A stretch of DNA of 64,000 bases from Saccharothrix sp. ALI-22-I (GCF_001984175.1 NZ_MTQP01000043.1:30313-94312), one strand, 5' to 3'; positions 44,539 to 53,755 are shown, counted from the first letter of the stretch. A program made the numbers and translations. The notes: generated by a model from the letters alone, not told the origin.

Positions 44539-47500
44539 CTGACCGGCGACCTCCGTACCGAGTCCACGTTCGTCCGCAGTGTTGCCTCAGCCTCCGGCAC
44601 TGCCCTGAACGGTGTGCCGAACACCGGCGTCCGGGGATCGTCGACCAGCTCGGCCAGGGCCCGCAGGCACTCGTCGAGCAGGCTTTCCGCGCTGTCATCG
44701 GTAAAGAGATCTGCCGCGTACTCAAGGTCGAGCACGAGCCGGTCGGGGCGGCGGTAGGCCTGCAGGTTGAGGTCGTACCGGGTGGTACCCGGGTTGCACA
44801 GCTCGACCGAGATCTCCAGTCCGCCTCTGGCGAACTCGTAGAACTCCAAGTCCTGGTAAGCGAATACCGCGTCGAAGATCGGGTTGCGGGCTGGGTCGCG
44901 CGGGATGCCCATCCGCTTCGCCAGCCGCTCGACCGGGAAGTCCGGGTAGGACAGTGCGGCGCACCGGCGGCCGTCCAGCTGCCGGAGCAGGTCACCGAGT
45001 CCGGTGTCGCCGGCCAGTTGTGCCCGCAGCGCCACCATGTTCGCGAACATGCCGACCACCTGTTCCAGGTCGGGATGGGCGGTGCGCCCGCTCGTCGGGG
45101 TGCCGACCACGAGGTCGAGGTGCCCGGTGCGCCGGGCGATCGCCGTGACGTACGCGGTGAGCACGGCTGTGAACGGCGTCGTGTCGGCTTGCCGGGCGGC
45201 CTGCTCGACCCTGGCGAGGTCCTCGGCGGGCAGCTCGCGGCGGACGACCGCGCCTCGCGTCGCACGCCGCGTTCCACGTGGGCGGTCGAGGGCCAGGTCC
45301 GAGCCGGCCGCCCCAGCCAGCTCGGCGAGCCAGAATTCTTCGGCGGCCGGGTCGTCACCCTGGTCGTGGCACCACTGCGCGGCACCGGCGAAGGTCGTCG
45401 GCGGAGTGGGTGGCTCGTCACCCAGATAGAGGTCGAGCAGCTCGGAGACCAGCACTCGCAGAGAGACGCCATCGAGCACGATGTGGTGCGCGTCCAGGTA
45501 CAGGTCATGTGTGTCGGGCCCGGCGGGAACCAGCAGCGCGCGCAGCAGTGGTGGCCGGTCGAGCCGGAACGGCCGCACGAACCGGCCGAGCACGTCACGC
45601 ACCGGCCCGTCGAGCACCTCGCAGTCCGCCTCGGCACCGGCCACCGCGACCTGGCGCACCCCGCCGTCGGCGAACACGAAGCTCATCCGCAACGCGTCGT
45701 GCCGATCGACGAGCGCCCGCAGCGCTTGCCTCATCCGGAGCGGTTCGACAGGGCCGCGCAGCCGTAGCCGCACCGGCACGTTGTAGACGACCGAGTCCGG
45801 AGCGGCCGCCCAATGCGCGTAGAGCCCAAGCTGGCGTGGGTGCAGGTGCACCTGCGTGCCCTGCACCGGCAGGGAAATCGGCGGAGCGTACCCCGTTGTG
45901 GCGCCGGCCAGGGCTGCGGTCATCCCCGCGAGCGTGCGGGCTTGGATCGCGTCGGCGAACCCCAGCCTGACCCCGAGCCGGCGGTCCAGCCTACCCAGCA
46001 ACGCGCCGAGCTTGATGGAGTTGCCGCCGATCGCCAGGAACGCGTCGTCCGAGCCGATCGTGTCCGGTGGCAGGCCGAGCACCTCGCCCCACAGCGCGGC
46101 GAGCCGGCTCTCCGCCTCGGTGTGCCGTGCCCCGGTACGGGTGACGCCGGAAGCGGGCAACTTCGTGCCATCGACCTTTCCGTTGGCGTTCAACGGAAGT
46201 CGGTCGAGCCACACGAACTGGTCCGGCAGCAGGTAGCTCGGCAGGACCGACGCGAGCTCCGCCCGGACGTTCGCCTCGTCAGTGCCCGGCGCGACCACGT
46301 AGGCGACGAGTCGCTTGTCCTGCACGGTGGTGCCGACCGGGCGAACGTGCGCGTCACGGACTCCCGGCAAGGCGAGCAGAGCCGCGGTCACCTCAGCGGT
46401 CTCGATGCGGTGGCCACGGATCTTCACCTGGCCGTCGGCGCGGCCGTGGAAGTGCAGCAGGCCGTCGCGGTCCTGGTGCGCGAAGTCGCCGGTGCGGTAG
46501 TACCGCTCGCCGTCGATGTGCACGAAGCGCTCTGCCGTCAGTTCGGGTTTGTTGAGGTAGCCGCGTGCGATCCCGAGCCCGCCGGTGTAGATCTCACCGA
46601 CCACGCCCGGCGGCACCGGCTCACGGTTGTCGTCCAGCACCAGCACGGTGGTGTCGGTGATCGGCCTGCCGATGGGGATCGGCCCGTCGTGCTCGGTGTC
46701 GATCCGGTAGAGCGTGGTGAAGACGGTGTTCTCGGTCGGCCCGTATCCATTGTGGACGGCAAGGCGCGGGCAGTGCTCGCGCACCAGGTCGACGTGCCGC
46801 GCGGACACCACATCGCCGCCGGTGAACACCTTCGTCAGCGGCGCGAAGATCGTCGGGTCCTCGTCGACGAGCTGGTTGAACAGCGGCGCGGTCACCCACG
46901 CGAAGGTAATCCGGTGCTCGCGGAGCGCCGCGGCGAACCGGGTGGAGACGACCACGGTCGAGGTCTCGACGACGCACAGCCGGGCGCCGTTGAGCAACGC
47001 GCCCCAGATCTCCATCGTCGCGGCGTCGAATTCGAGCGGGTTGGCATGCAGCACGTGGTCGTCCGGGGAGAAGGCGAGAAAATGCGGTTCGCGGGCGAGC
47101 CGGCAGATTCCCGCGTGCTCAACCAGCACACCCTTCGGCTTTCCGGTACTCCCCGAAGTGAAGAGCACGTGCGCGAGCGGAGATCGCTCGTCCAGCGGAG
47201 GCGGCGCCGCGAAACCGTCCACCTCGGTACTGCTCCCCCACGCCTCGACCCGGGCGAGGTCGACCACCTCTACACCGGCTGGCGCCGCCGCGGCGACAAC
47301 ACCCACCGCGGCCGCATCGGCGACGACGAGCCCGACCCCACTGTCAGCGAGCAACTCGCCGATCCTTCGTCCGGGAGTGGTCGGGCTGATCGGCACATAC
47401 GCCCCGCCGGCGAGCACGATCCCGACCGTGGCAACCACGGCGTCCACCCCACGGGCGAACGACATGCCGACCAACGTCTCACGCCGCACGCCGAGCCGCG

Positions 47501-47660
47501 CGAGCCCACCGGCCACTGCCACGGCCCTCGTCGCCAACTGGTGGTAGGTGAGCGTGGTGTCACCACAAATCGCTACAGCATCCGGCCGCTGACGGACATG
47601 CTCGAGAAAGCACTCGTCGAGACGGAGCGAAACCACGGATCCCCCTGTCTCCGGCAACAT
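44535..47660 (-). CDS. NRPS A-PCP-C, aliphatic (Val-like) specificity code
   Basis: 1041 residues from ATG 47660; GTG 47636 has a better GGGGG ribosome site and may be the real start. A domain about 10-510: HVLFTSGSTGKPKGVLVEH, LEFDAATMEIWGALLNG, HNGYGPTENTVFTTL, YRTGDFAHQDRDG, GRADGQVKIRGHRIE, LNANGKVDGTKLP (A10 Lys). Pocket residues read D-A-M-W-F-G-G-V-F-K, resembling valine-type codes (D-A-x-W-x-G-G-T-F-K). PCP about 520-590 (FLAIGGNSIKLG). C domain about 605-1020 with DAHHIVLDGVSLRVL. As the first gene on this transcript and lacking an N-terminal C domain, it is a candidate initiation protein. Broken IS5 DNA lies just upstream, so the right edge of the cluster is near 47.7 kb. Confidence 0.92.
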   Translation of the reverse strand: MLPETGGSVVSLRLDECFLEHVRQRPDAVAICGDTTLTYHQLATRAVAVAGGLARLGVRRETLVGMSFARGVDAVVATVGIVLAGGAYVPISPTTPGRRIGELLADSGVGLVVADAAAVGVVAAAAPAGVEVVDLARVEAWGSSTEVDGFAAPPPLDERSPLAHVLFTSGSTGKPKGVLVEHAGICRLAREPHFLAFSPDDHVLHANPLEFDAATMEIWGALLNGARLCVVETSTVVVSTRFAAALREHRITFAWVTAPLFNQLVDEDPTIFAPLTKVFTGGDVVSARHVDLVREHCPRLAVHNGYGPTENTVFTTLYRIDTEHDGPIPIGRPITDTTVLVLDDNREPVPPGVVGEIYTGGLGIARGYLNKPELTAERFVHIDGERYYRTGDFAHQDRDGLLHFHGRADGQVKIRGHRIETAEVTAALLALPGVRDAHVRPVGTTVQDKRLVAYVVAPGTDEANVRAELASVLPSYLLPDQFVWLDRLPLNANGKVDGTKLPASGVTRTGARHTEAESRLAALWGEVLGLPPDTIGSDDAFLAIGGNSIKLGALLGRLDRRLGVRLGFADAIQARTLAGMTAALAGATTGYAPPISLPVQGTQVHLHPRQLGLYAHWAAAPDSVVYNVPVRLRLRGPVEPLRMRQALRALVDRHDALRMSFVFADGGVRQVAVAGAEADCEVLDGPVRDVLGRFVRPFRLDRPPLLRALLVPAGPDTHDLYLDAHHIVLDGVSLRVLVSELLDLYLGDEPPTPPTTFAGAAQWCHDQGDDPAAEEFWLAELAGAAGSDLALDRPRGTRRATRGAVVRRELPAEDLARVEQAARQADTTPFTAVLTAYVTAIARRTGHLDLVVGTPTSGRTAHPDLEQVVGMFANMVALRAQLAGDTGLGDLLRQLDGRRCAALSYPDFPVERLAKRMGIPRDPARNPIFDAVFAYQDLEFYEFARGGLEISVELCNPGTTRYDLNLQAYRRPDRLVLDLEYAADLFTDDSAESLLDECLRALAELVDDPRTPVFGTPFRAVPEAEATLRTNVDSVRRSPVR

Positions 47661-47779
47661 GTCGAAGTATCGGGACAGTGCGGCTGCGAATCCCTGAACA
47701 CCGCGCTGAACACCCGATTCCCCGCCCGAGCCTTGCTGCTCCTAAGACCACATCTCATTTGGGTTGTCGTGGGTCAGCG

Positions 47780-48010
47780 GGTCCAAGCTTGACGGCTCGG
47801 CGGTAGCAGATGACCGCGCAGCTTGTCCGGTCGACGCCGGGGCCGCCCGACAGGTCCCCTGACCGGCGCGACGGCGTCGACCACGGTCTCCGACTCCAGG
47901 TGATCGTTGCGGTTGGCGGCGGAGACGACGACGGTCAGCGGGATGCCGCCCCGCTCGCTCATCGCGTGGATCTTCGAGCCGGGCTTGCCCGGTCCACCGG
48001 GCTGTGCCCG
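47780..48010 (-). pseudogene. IS5-family transposase internal fragment
   Basis: Minus strand reads GKPGSKIHAMSERGGIPLTV, VVSAANRNDHLESETVVDAV and GRPRRRPDKLRG. This is the central DDE portion of an IS5-type transposase (K-x-H-A-x-x-x-x-x-G-x-P). Both ends are missing. It is fused directly to the luciferase-like monooxygenase fragment at about 48011, so the insertion and later deletion truncated that gene. Confidence 0.8.
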
Positions 48011-48011
48011 G

Positions 48012-48299
48012 TCAGATCTCCCCTTTGACCGCGCGGACGGCGGGGGCGATTTCTTCGGCGTAGCGGTGGATGGAGTCGGAGACGGCGGCACGGGGCAGGC
48101 CGCCCCAGTCGATCTGGCCGAGGAACCGGTCCAAGCCGAGGGTTTGGTGGGCGTCGAGGATCTTCTCGATGAACTGCTCGCTGGAGCCGATCATGATGGC
48201 GTTGCCGCGCCGGGTTCCGGCGTCGAACTGGGCCTGGTTGACCACGAACCCGCGCCCGCCAGGGGTCTTGGGACGCAGGTACTCGCTTGTTTCGGCCAC
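48012..48299 (-). pseudogene. Luciferase-like flavin monooxygenase C-terminal fragment
   Basis: 95 residues from a possible GTG at 48299. It contains MIGSSEQFIEKILDAHQTLG, LDRFLGQIDWGGLP and SIHRYAEEIAPAVRAVKG, the C-terminal segment of LLM-class F420/flavin oxidoreductases (G-S/T-P-E-x-V-x-E-K). The barrel N-terminus (about 250 residues) is absent. It lies head-to-head with a TetR gene, across an inverted repeat, which suggests that this enzyme was the TetR target. Confidence 0.65.
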
Positions 48300-48312
48300 T
48301 AGTGGAGGGGGT

Positions 48313-48350
48313 GCTCCACTTCTACCGCACCCTAACACATGAAGTGGAGC
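48313..48350. promoter_or_regulatory. Inverted repeat, probable TetR operator
   Basis: gctccacttc (48313-48322) and gaagtggagc (48341-48350) form perfect 10-bp arms separated by 18 bases in the intergenic region between the TetR gene and the divergent luciferase-like fragment. An AT-rich block (cctaacacat) lies between the arms. The position fits autoregulation, though the spacing is wider than in most TetR operators. Confidence 0.5.
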
Positions 48351-48379
48351 GCCTATTCCACATAGCGTAGGCTGTCGGC

Positions 48380-49057
48380 ATGACGAAGGACGGGGACGAC
48401 AACCGGGCGTCGGTCCCTGGTGGACGAGGTCTGCGGGCCGACGCACAGCGCAACCGCGAGCGTGTGGTCGAGGCCGCGCGGGAGGTGTTCGCCCAGCACG
48501 GGCTCGATGCCTCCATGAACGAGATCGCCCGGCGCGCCGGTGTGGGCATCGCCACCCTGCTACGTCGCTTCCCGACCCGCGACGACCTGATCGCCGCGAC
48601 GTTCGCCGAGAAGGTGCGGGCCTACTCGGAGGCCATCGACGAAGCCCTCGCCGACCCGGACCCGTGGCACGGCTTCTGCGCCTTCATCGAACGCGTCTGC
48701 CAGATGCAGGCCGACGACCGCGGCTTCGCCGACGTCCTCACCATGACGTTTCCCACCGCCAAAGCCCTCGAAGCCGAGCGCGACCGCGCCGCCAACGCAC
48801 TCACCGAACTGATCGAACACGCGAAAACATCGGGCCGACTACGCCGCGACTTCGCCCACCAGGACGTGGCCCTGATCCTCATGGCCAACGCCGGCGTGGT
48901 CACCGCCACCCGCGACGCCGCCCCCGACGCGTGGCGCCGCCTCGTCGGCTACCTCATCCAGTCCTTCGCCGCCGAGGCCGCCCAGCCCCTCGTGGACCCG
49001 CCCACCCGGGCCCAGATGTACCGAGCGCTCATCCGTCTGCCACAAACACCGCGATAG
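48380..49057 (+). CDS. TetR/AcrR-family transcriptional regulator
   Basis: 225 residues. The TetR helix-turn-helix is at about 22-70: RNRERVVEAAREVFAQHGLD, ASMNEIARRAGVGIATLLRR, F-P-T-R-D-D-L. The C-terminal ligand domain (FCAFIERVCQMQADDRGFAD, DVALILMANAGVV) is all-helical and complete. The SbtR-like C-terminal features fit TetRs that govern oxidoreductases or exporters. It is divergent from the luciferase-like fragment with a 10-bp inverted repeat between them. The ligand is unknown. Confidence 0.92.
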   Translation: MTKDGDDNRASVPGGRGLRADAQRNRERVVEAAREVFAQHGLDASMNEIARRAGVGIATLLRRFPTRDDLIAATFAEKVRAYSEAIDEALADPDPWHGFCAFIERVCQMQADDRGFADVLTMTFPTAKALEAERDRAANALTELIEHAKTSGRLRRDFAHQDVALILMANAGVVTATRDAAPDAWRRLVGYLIQSFAAEAAQPLVDPPTRAQMYRALIRLPQTPR

Positions 49058-49139
49058 CGCGGTGCCCCCCAGTTGTGCGGTGGGCTACCAGCGCCAACTG
49101 CGCAATCCCGCCCCACGTGGGCGTTACGCATCGCCGCAG

Positions 49140-49654
49140 GTCACAGTGCAGCGCAGAATTTCGACACCCCGCAGGGACACCACACGGTCTGGCACGTCGC
49201 CGGCCCCACCGGATCATTCGCCGCCGAACACCGCACCAACGCCTGGCGCACGACCCTGCAGGACGCCGGCCGCCCCGTCCCGCCCGTCGAACTGGGCGAC
49301 TGGACGGCCGAATCGGGCTACCGGGCCGGCCTGCGACTGGCCGAAGAACCCCGCTGCACCGCCGTCTTCGCCGCCAACGACCAGATGGCCCTGGGCCTGC
49401 TGCGCGCCTTCCACGAACACGGCCTTCACGTGCCCCGCGACGTGAGCGTGATCGGATTCGACGACATCCCCGACGCCGGTTCCTACATCCCACCGCTGAC
49501 CACGATCCGCCAGGACTTCGCCGAGGTCGGGCGACGCTGCGTCCAACGCCTGCTCCACCAGATCCGCCACCACGCGACCGAACCCGGCACGACCCTGATA
49601 CCCACCCGACTGGTCATGCGCCACAGCACGGCACCGCCTCGCCGCGTTCTTTGA
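49140..49654 (+). pseudogene. LacI-family repressor lacking its DNA-binding domain
   Basis: The frame ending at 49654 reads VWHVAGPTGSFAAEHRTNAW, FAANDQMALGLLRAFHEHGL, VPRDVSVIGFDDIPDAGSYI and PPLTTIRQDFAEVGRRCVQR, the C-terminal half of the LacI/GalR sugar-binding domain. The helix-turn-helix and first half (about 160 residues) are missing; the sequence upstream is in broken frames. It is the only LacI-type protein in the window and may be the decayed regulator of the T-G-T-T-A-G-C-G-C-T-A-A-C-A sites, although a functional LacI could be outside. Confidence 0.75.
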
Positions 49655-49966
49655 CGCAGATGGAGGGCCGTCGTCGACGAGTTCCGCCAACGCTGTGGGC
49701 TGTGCCGGTGCCCCGTCGGACGCTGGTGGCCGATCAACCGGTCGCGTGCGCGACCACGTCGACACCGACGAACTCGATCTGTGCGGTATCGAACATCGCG
49801 GCGACCGCGCCACCACCGGCTACCGCCGCAGCTTGACACGATCATTCAGATTCCCTTGCTCCGTACGCCCCCACGACGTAGCCGCAGTGTGAAGGCGCCC
49901 AGTGGTTGCTTATCCAGGTGTCGGCAACCCCTGGCTACGCGACTCGTGATCACGCACATTGGTGGA
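49655..49966. other. No recognisable gene (49655-49966)
   Basis: A short plus-strand frame (RVRDHVDTDELDLCGIEHRG) is conserved-looking but matches no family I know. The rest probably holds the promoter of the XRE regulator. Confidence 0.35.
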
Positions 49967-50806
49967 GTGAACCTCGTCGAGCTGGGAGCTTTCCTCAAGT
50001 CGCGCCGGGACCGGATCCGGCCTGCGGATGTCGGCCTGCCTGTTGGTCCGCGGCGGCGGGTGTCCGGGCTGCGCCGTGATGAGGTGGCACAGTTGGCCGG
50101 CGCCTCGGTCGATTACTACATCGAGCTTGAGCGCGGGGCCGGGGCCCAGCCGTCCGAGCAGATGCTGGCGGCGCTCGCCCGGGCGCTGCGGCTCAGCCGT
50201 GACGAGCGCGACCACCTCTTCTACCTGGCCGGCCGCCCAGTGCCCGCGCACGGCGGCCCGGCCGACCACGTCCATCCCGGCATGCTCGACCTGCTGCACC
50301 GGCTGGACGGTACCCCGGCTCAGGTGGTCACTGATCTGCGCGTCACGTTGGTGCAGAACCCGTTGGCGGCCGCGCTGCTCGGCCCGGCACCGCCCCCGAC
50401 CGGGTGGACGGCGGGCTTTCTGTACCGGTGGTTCACCGACCCGGCGTCGCGGGCGATCTACCCCGTCGAGGACCACGACGACCACGCCCGCGCGTTCGTC
50501 GCCGACCTCCGCGCGGCGATGGCGCGCCGTGGTGGCGACGACTCCGAGGTGGGCGCACTGATCGCGGAACTCACCGCACGCAGCCCCGAGTTCACGGAGC
50601 ACTGGACGCGTCACGACGTCGCGTTCCGCCGCCACGACCGCAAGCGCCTGGTGCATCCCGAACTCGGGCTGCTGGAGGTGAACTGCCTCAACCTGTTCAG
50701 CGAGGACGGCAAGCAGCGGTTGCTGTGGTTCACCCCGGCGGTCGGCACCGACTCGGTCGCAAAACTCGAGATGCTGGCCGTCGTGGGAACCCAGACGTTG
50801 CGGTGA
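49967..50806 (+). CDS. XRE-family regulator with MmyB-like ligand-binding domain
   Basis: 279 residues from GTG 49967 (earlier in-frame starts exist but are not conserved). HTH about 5-75: LGAFLKSRRDRIRPADVGLP, RRRVSGLRRDEVAQLAGASV, DYYIELERG. The C-terminal MmyB-like domain about 100-275 has PAQVVTDLRVTLVQNPLAAA, WFTDPASRAIYP, WTRHDVAFRRHDRKRLVHPE and FSEDGKQRLLWFTP, as in the large actinobacterial group that often controls neighbouring oxidoreductases. The next genes on the same strand encode a sugar dehydrogenase and a molybdenum oxidase, which are possible targets. Confidence 0.9.
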   Translation: MNLVELGAFLKSRRDRIRPADVGLPVGPRRRVSGLRRDEVAQLAGASVDYYIELERGAGAQPSEQMLAALARALRLSRDERDHLFYLAGRPVPAHGGPADHVHPGMLDLLHRLDGTPAQVVTDLRVTLVQNPLAAALLGPAPPPTGWTAGFLYRWFTDPASRAIYPVEDHDDHARAFVADLRAAMARRGGDDSEVGALIAELTARSPEFTEHWTRHDVAFRRHDRKRLVHPELGLLEVNCLNLFSEDGKQRLLWFTPAVGTDSVAKLEMLAVVGTQTLR

Positions 50807-50951
50807 AGCCAACGGCCTCTGAACGCAGCGTCCCGGCGAGAGACGGTGCGCTTCCTGTTCACCAGCACAGAGCTGACAGCTGTGTCCTCTATGTCCTTGA
50901 CGTGCCGGCGATCCCCGGTGAAACCCTGGTCGCCCTGATCGAAGAGGCCCC

Positions 50952-52079
50952 ATGACCAAGTACGTGCCAACGCTACGGTGGACCGCTGCCGCCCTGATTG
51001 TCCTGTCTCTCACCGGCCTGACCACCGAGGAGGTGGCACCTGCCCCGGCATCACTGGTGGCGGCATCGTCGTCGGCCGGTCAGTCGTCGTCCAACTCGCA
51101 CTCGCGCACGCCGGACCTCAACGCCGCCCCCGACGTGATCGCCACCGACATCCAGATGCCGTGGGGCATGGCTTCCCTGCCCGGCGGCGACGCCCTGATC
51201 ACCGAACGACAGACAAGCCGCATTCTGCGCATCGGGCCCGGCCACGAGCCCGAGCCCGTCCGCACCATTCCCGACGTGTACATCCCAGGTGGTGATGGCG
51301 GGCTGCTCGGCCTGGATCTCTCCCCCCGTTTTGCCCAGGACAAACTGGTATACGTGTACTACACCGCCGTCGGCGGCGAGTCTCGGATCGCCCGGTTCAA
51401 ACTCGACTCCGACGAACCGCTAGAGGTCATCCTGGCCTTCACCCGCGGGGAGAATCACAGTGGCGGGCGCCTCAAGTTCGGCCCGGACGGCATGCTGTAC
51501 GCCACCGTCGGTGATGGCCGCAACCCCGAAAATGCGCAGGACCTGACCAACCTCAACGGCAAGATCTTACGTGTCACCCCGAACGGTCGGCCGGCGCCGG
51601 GCAACCCGTTTCCCCACTCGCCCATCTGGAGCTACGGCCACCGCAACCTGGAGGGCCTCGCCTGGGACGCCCAGGGCCGGATGTACTCCTCCGAGTTCGG
51701 CGAGGACGCCGTCGACGAGATCAACCTGATCCGGCCCGGCCGCAACTACGGCTGGCCGATGGTGGAAGGCACCGGGGACACCGACAACGGCCGCCTCACC
51801 AATCCGCTGATCACCTTTCCCACCGCCGACGCCGGCCCTTCGGGCATCGCCATCTCCGGCAACACGCTCTACATGGCCGGCCTGACCGGCCAACGGCTGT
51901 ACACCATGCCGCTCGTCAAAGGCCGCATCGGTGAGCCGAAGGTGTACTTCCCCGGAGCCTACGGTCGTTTGCGGACCGTGGAGATCGCCCCCGACGGCGC
52001 GCTCTGGCTCACCACGTCCAACCACCCGCGTCAGCCCCGCGAGGGCGACGATCGCGTCCTGCGGTTCCCCACGCGCTGA
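50952..52079 (+). CDS. Secreted PQQ-dependent aldose sugar dehydrogenase
   Basis: 375 residues. A signal peptide (LRWTAAALIVLSLTGL) and a Ser-rich linker (SLVAASSSAGQSSSNSHS) precede a six-bladed beta-propeller of the soluble glucose/sorbosone dehydrogenase family. Motifs include MPWGMASLPGGDALITER, GGDGGLLGLDLSPRF, GENHSGGRLKFGPDGMLYAT (active His), IWSYGHRNLEGLAWD and GRNYGWP. These bind PQQ and Ca2+ and oxidise aldose sugars in the periplasm or cell wall. No PQQ biosynthesis genes are seen here. Intact and full length; ATG 50952 is well placed. Confidence 0.92.
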   Translation: MTKYVPTLRWTAAALIVLSLTGLTTEEVAPAPASLVAASSSAGQSSSNSHSRTPDLNAAPDVIATDIQMPWGMASLPGGDALITERQTSRILRIGPGHEPEPVRTIPDVYIPGGDGGLLGLDLSPRFAQDKLVYVYYTAVGGESRIARFKLDSDEPLEVILAFTRGENHSGGRLKFGPDGMLYATVGDGRNPENAQDLTNLNGKILRVTPNGRPAPGNPFPHSPIWSYGHRNLEGLAWDAQGRMYSSEFGEDAVDEINLIRPGRNYGWPMVEGTGDTDNGRLTNPLITFPTADAGPSGIAISGNTLYMAGLTGQRLYTMPLVKGRIGEPKVYFPGAYGRLRTVEIAPDGALWLTTSNHPRQPREGDDRVLRFPTR

Positions 52080-52211
52080 CAAGAGTCCGCGGCCCGCAAG
52101 CCGAACAGCAGGCTGTCGTCTCCCTGTCGGCTTGTCATCAACGCGACCGGCGCCCGGTTTCAGGGGCCACGATGTGTGTACGAACCCACCACCAATCCCA
52201 GGAGACCTGCC

Positions 52212-52790
52212 GTGACAGCTGATTCGGAGTACAAGCGGCGAACCGTGCTGAAGGCCGGAAGTGCCGCCGTCACCGCAACCTTGGTCGCCACGCCCGCGGC
52301 AACGCCCGCAGCAGCGGCGCAGACCGAGTCGTCATCTGTGGACATAACATTGCGAGTCAACGGCCGTGACCACCGGCTGGCGGTCGAACCTCGCGTGACC
52401 TTGCTGGACGCCTTACGCGAGCGCCTTGACCTCACCGGAACCAAGAAGGGCTGTGACCGTGGTGAATGCGGCGCATGCACGGTGTTGGTCGACGGGCGCC
52501 GGATCAAGTCCTGCCTGACTCTCGCAGTGATGCGCCAGAACGCCGAGATCACCACGATCGAAGGCCTGGCACGGGACGACCGGCTGCACCCGCTGCAGGA
52601 GGCGTTCATCCGGCGGGACGCGTTCCAATGCGGAGGGTGTACGCCCGGTCAGATCATGTCCGGTGTCGCCTGCATTTCCGAGGGGCACACCCGTTCGGCG
52701 GACGAGATCCGCGAGTGGATGAGCGGGAACCTGTGCCGCTGCGCGTGCTACCCGAACATTGTCGACGCCATCCAGGACGCGGCGAAATGA
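52212..52790 (+). CDS. Xanthine/aldehyde oxidase-type [2Fe-2S] subunit with Tat signal
   Basis: 192 residues from GTG 52212 (CAGGAGACCTGCC upstream). A twin-arginine signal, EYKRRTVLKAGSAAVTATLV, is followed by the plant-type ferredoxin domain with CDRGECGACTVLVDG and an outer Cys at RIKSC. The second [2Fe-2S] domain has CGGCTPGQIMSG and GNLCRCACYPNIV. This is the small subunit of a three-subunit molybdenum hydroxylase of the periplasmic aldehyde oxidoreductase (PaoABC/YagTSR) type. The Tat signal means that the whole complex is exported folded. It overlaps the FAD-subunit start by ATGA. Confidence 0.93.
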   Translation: MTADSEYKRRTVLKAGSAAVTATLVATPAATPAAAAQTESSSVDITLRVNGRDHRLAVEPRVTLLDALRERLDLTGTKKGCDRGECGACTVLVDGRRIKSCLTLAVMRQNAEITTIEGLARDDRLHPLQEAFIRRDAFQCGGCTPGQIMSGVACISEGHTRSADEIREWMSGNLCRCACYPNIVDAIQDAAK

Positions 52791-53755
52791 AGAACTTCAC
52801 GTACGCCGCGCCTCGGAACGTCGCCGATGCGGTGCGACTGGCCGGACAACCCGACGCACGGTTCATCGCGGGTGGAACGGACCTGCTGAACCTGATGAAG
52901 GACGGCGCCCAAAGCCACGGCGCGATCATCGACATCAACGGTCTGGCGCTGGGCGACATCGTCCAGCGCAACGGCGTGATCCGGATCGGCGCGTTGGCCC
53001 GGATGAGCGACGTCGCCGCGCATCCTGCTGTCCGCAGGTCCTTGCCCGTCGTGTCGGAGGCATTGCTGAATTCCGCGTCCCCGCAGATCCGGAACATGGC
53101 CGCGGTCGGCGGCAACGTCTTGCAGCGGACCCGATGCGGGTACTTCCGCGACAGCGGGACCACGTGCAACAAGAAGGCTCCCGGCAGCGGCTGCCCCGCG
53201 CTCGAAGGTGAGAACCGCGGCCACGCGGTCCTTGGCGGCAGCGATCACTGCATCGCCGTGCACCCGTCCGACCTGGCTGTGGCCTTGCTGGCAGTGGATG
53301 CCGTCGTGCTGACCGACCGCAGGCGGATCCCGTTCGCCGATTTCCACGTCGTTCCCGGCACCACCCCGGATCAGGAGACCGTACTCGGGCACGGCGAGCT
53401 GATCACCGGGTTCGAGATCCCCGTGACCCCGCTCGCGGCCAGGTCGAGGTACCTGAAACTGCGTGACCGCGCGACGTTCGAGTTCGCAGTCGTGGCCGTT
53501 GCCGCAGCGTTGAACATGCGCGGCAACACTGTCCGAGACGTCCGGCTGACATTTGGTGGCGTGGCCACAAAGCCTTGGCGTTCACCGGAAGCCGAAGACG
53601 CGTTGCGCGGAAAGCCGCTCACCACAACGACAATCACTGAAGCGGGACGCGCGTTGGTCCGCGGTGCGGTCACCCGTGACCACAATGCGTTCAAAGTGGA
53701 CCTCGTCCAACGCGCGCTCGATGGTCTGCTACGAGACTTGGGAGGTGTGCGATGA
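52787..53755 (+). CDS. Xanthine/aldehyde oxidase-type FAD-binding subunit
   Basis: 322 residues. FAD motifs RFIAGGTDLLNLMKDG and RNMAAVGGNVLQRTRCGYFR, and an internal Cys-rich insertion (TTCNKKAPGSGCPA). That insertion is characteristic of the YagS/PaoB group, in which it binds an extra [4Fe-4S] cluster. The C-terminal CODH-FAD domain (RDRATFEFAVVAVAAALNMR) is complete. It passes electrons between the Mo and Fe-S subunits and the final acceptor. Translationally coupled on both sides (ATGA overlaps). Confidence 0.93.
   Translation: MKNFTYAAPRNVADAVRLAGQPDARFIAGGTDLLNLMKDGAQSHGAIIDINGLALGDIVQRNGVIRIGALARMSDVAAHPAVRRSLPVVSEALLNSASPQIRNMAAVGGNVLQRTRCGYFRDSGTTCNKKAPGSGCPALEGENRGHAVLGGSDHCIAVHPSDLAVALLAVDAVVLTDRRRIPFADFHVVPGTTPDQETVLGHGELITGFEIPVTPLAARSRYLKLRDRATFEFAVVAVAAALNMRGNTVRDVRLTFGGVATKPWRSPEAEDALRGKPLTTTTITEAGRALVRGAVTRDHNAFKVDLVQRALDGLLRDLGGVR

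Noticed and set aside
45813..47792. Plus-strand open frame of 659 codons opposite the Val-like NRPS
   Set aside because: Shadow of the A-PCP-C gene; no motif on the plus strand.
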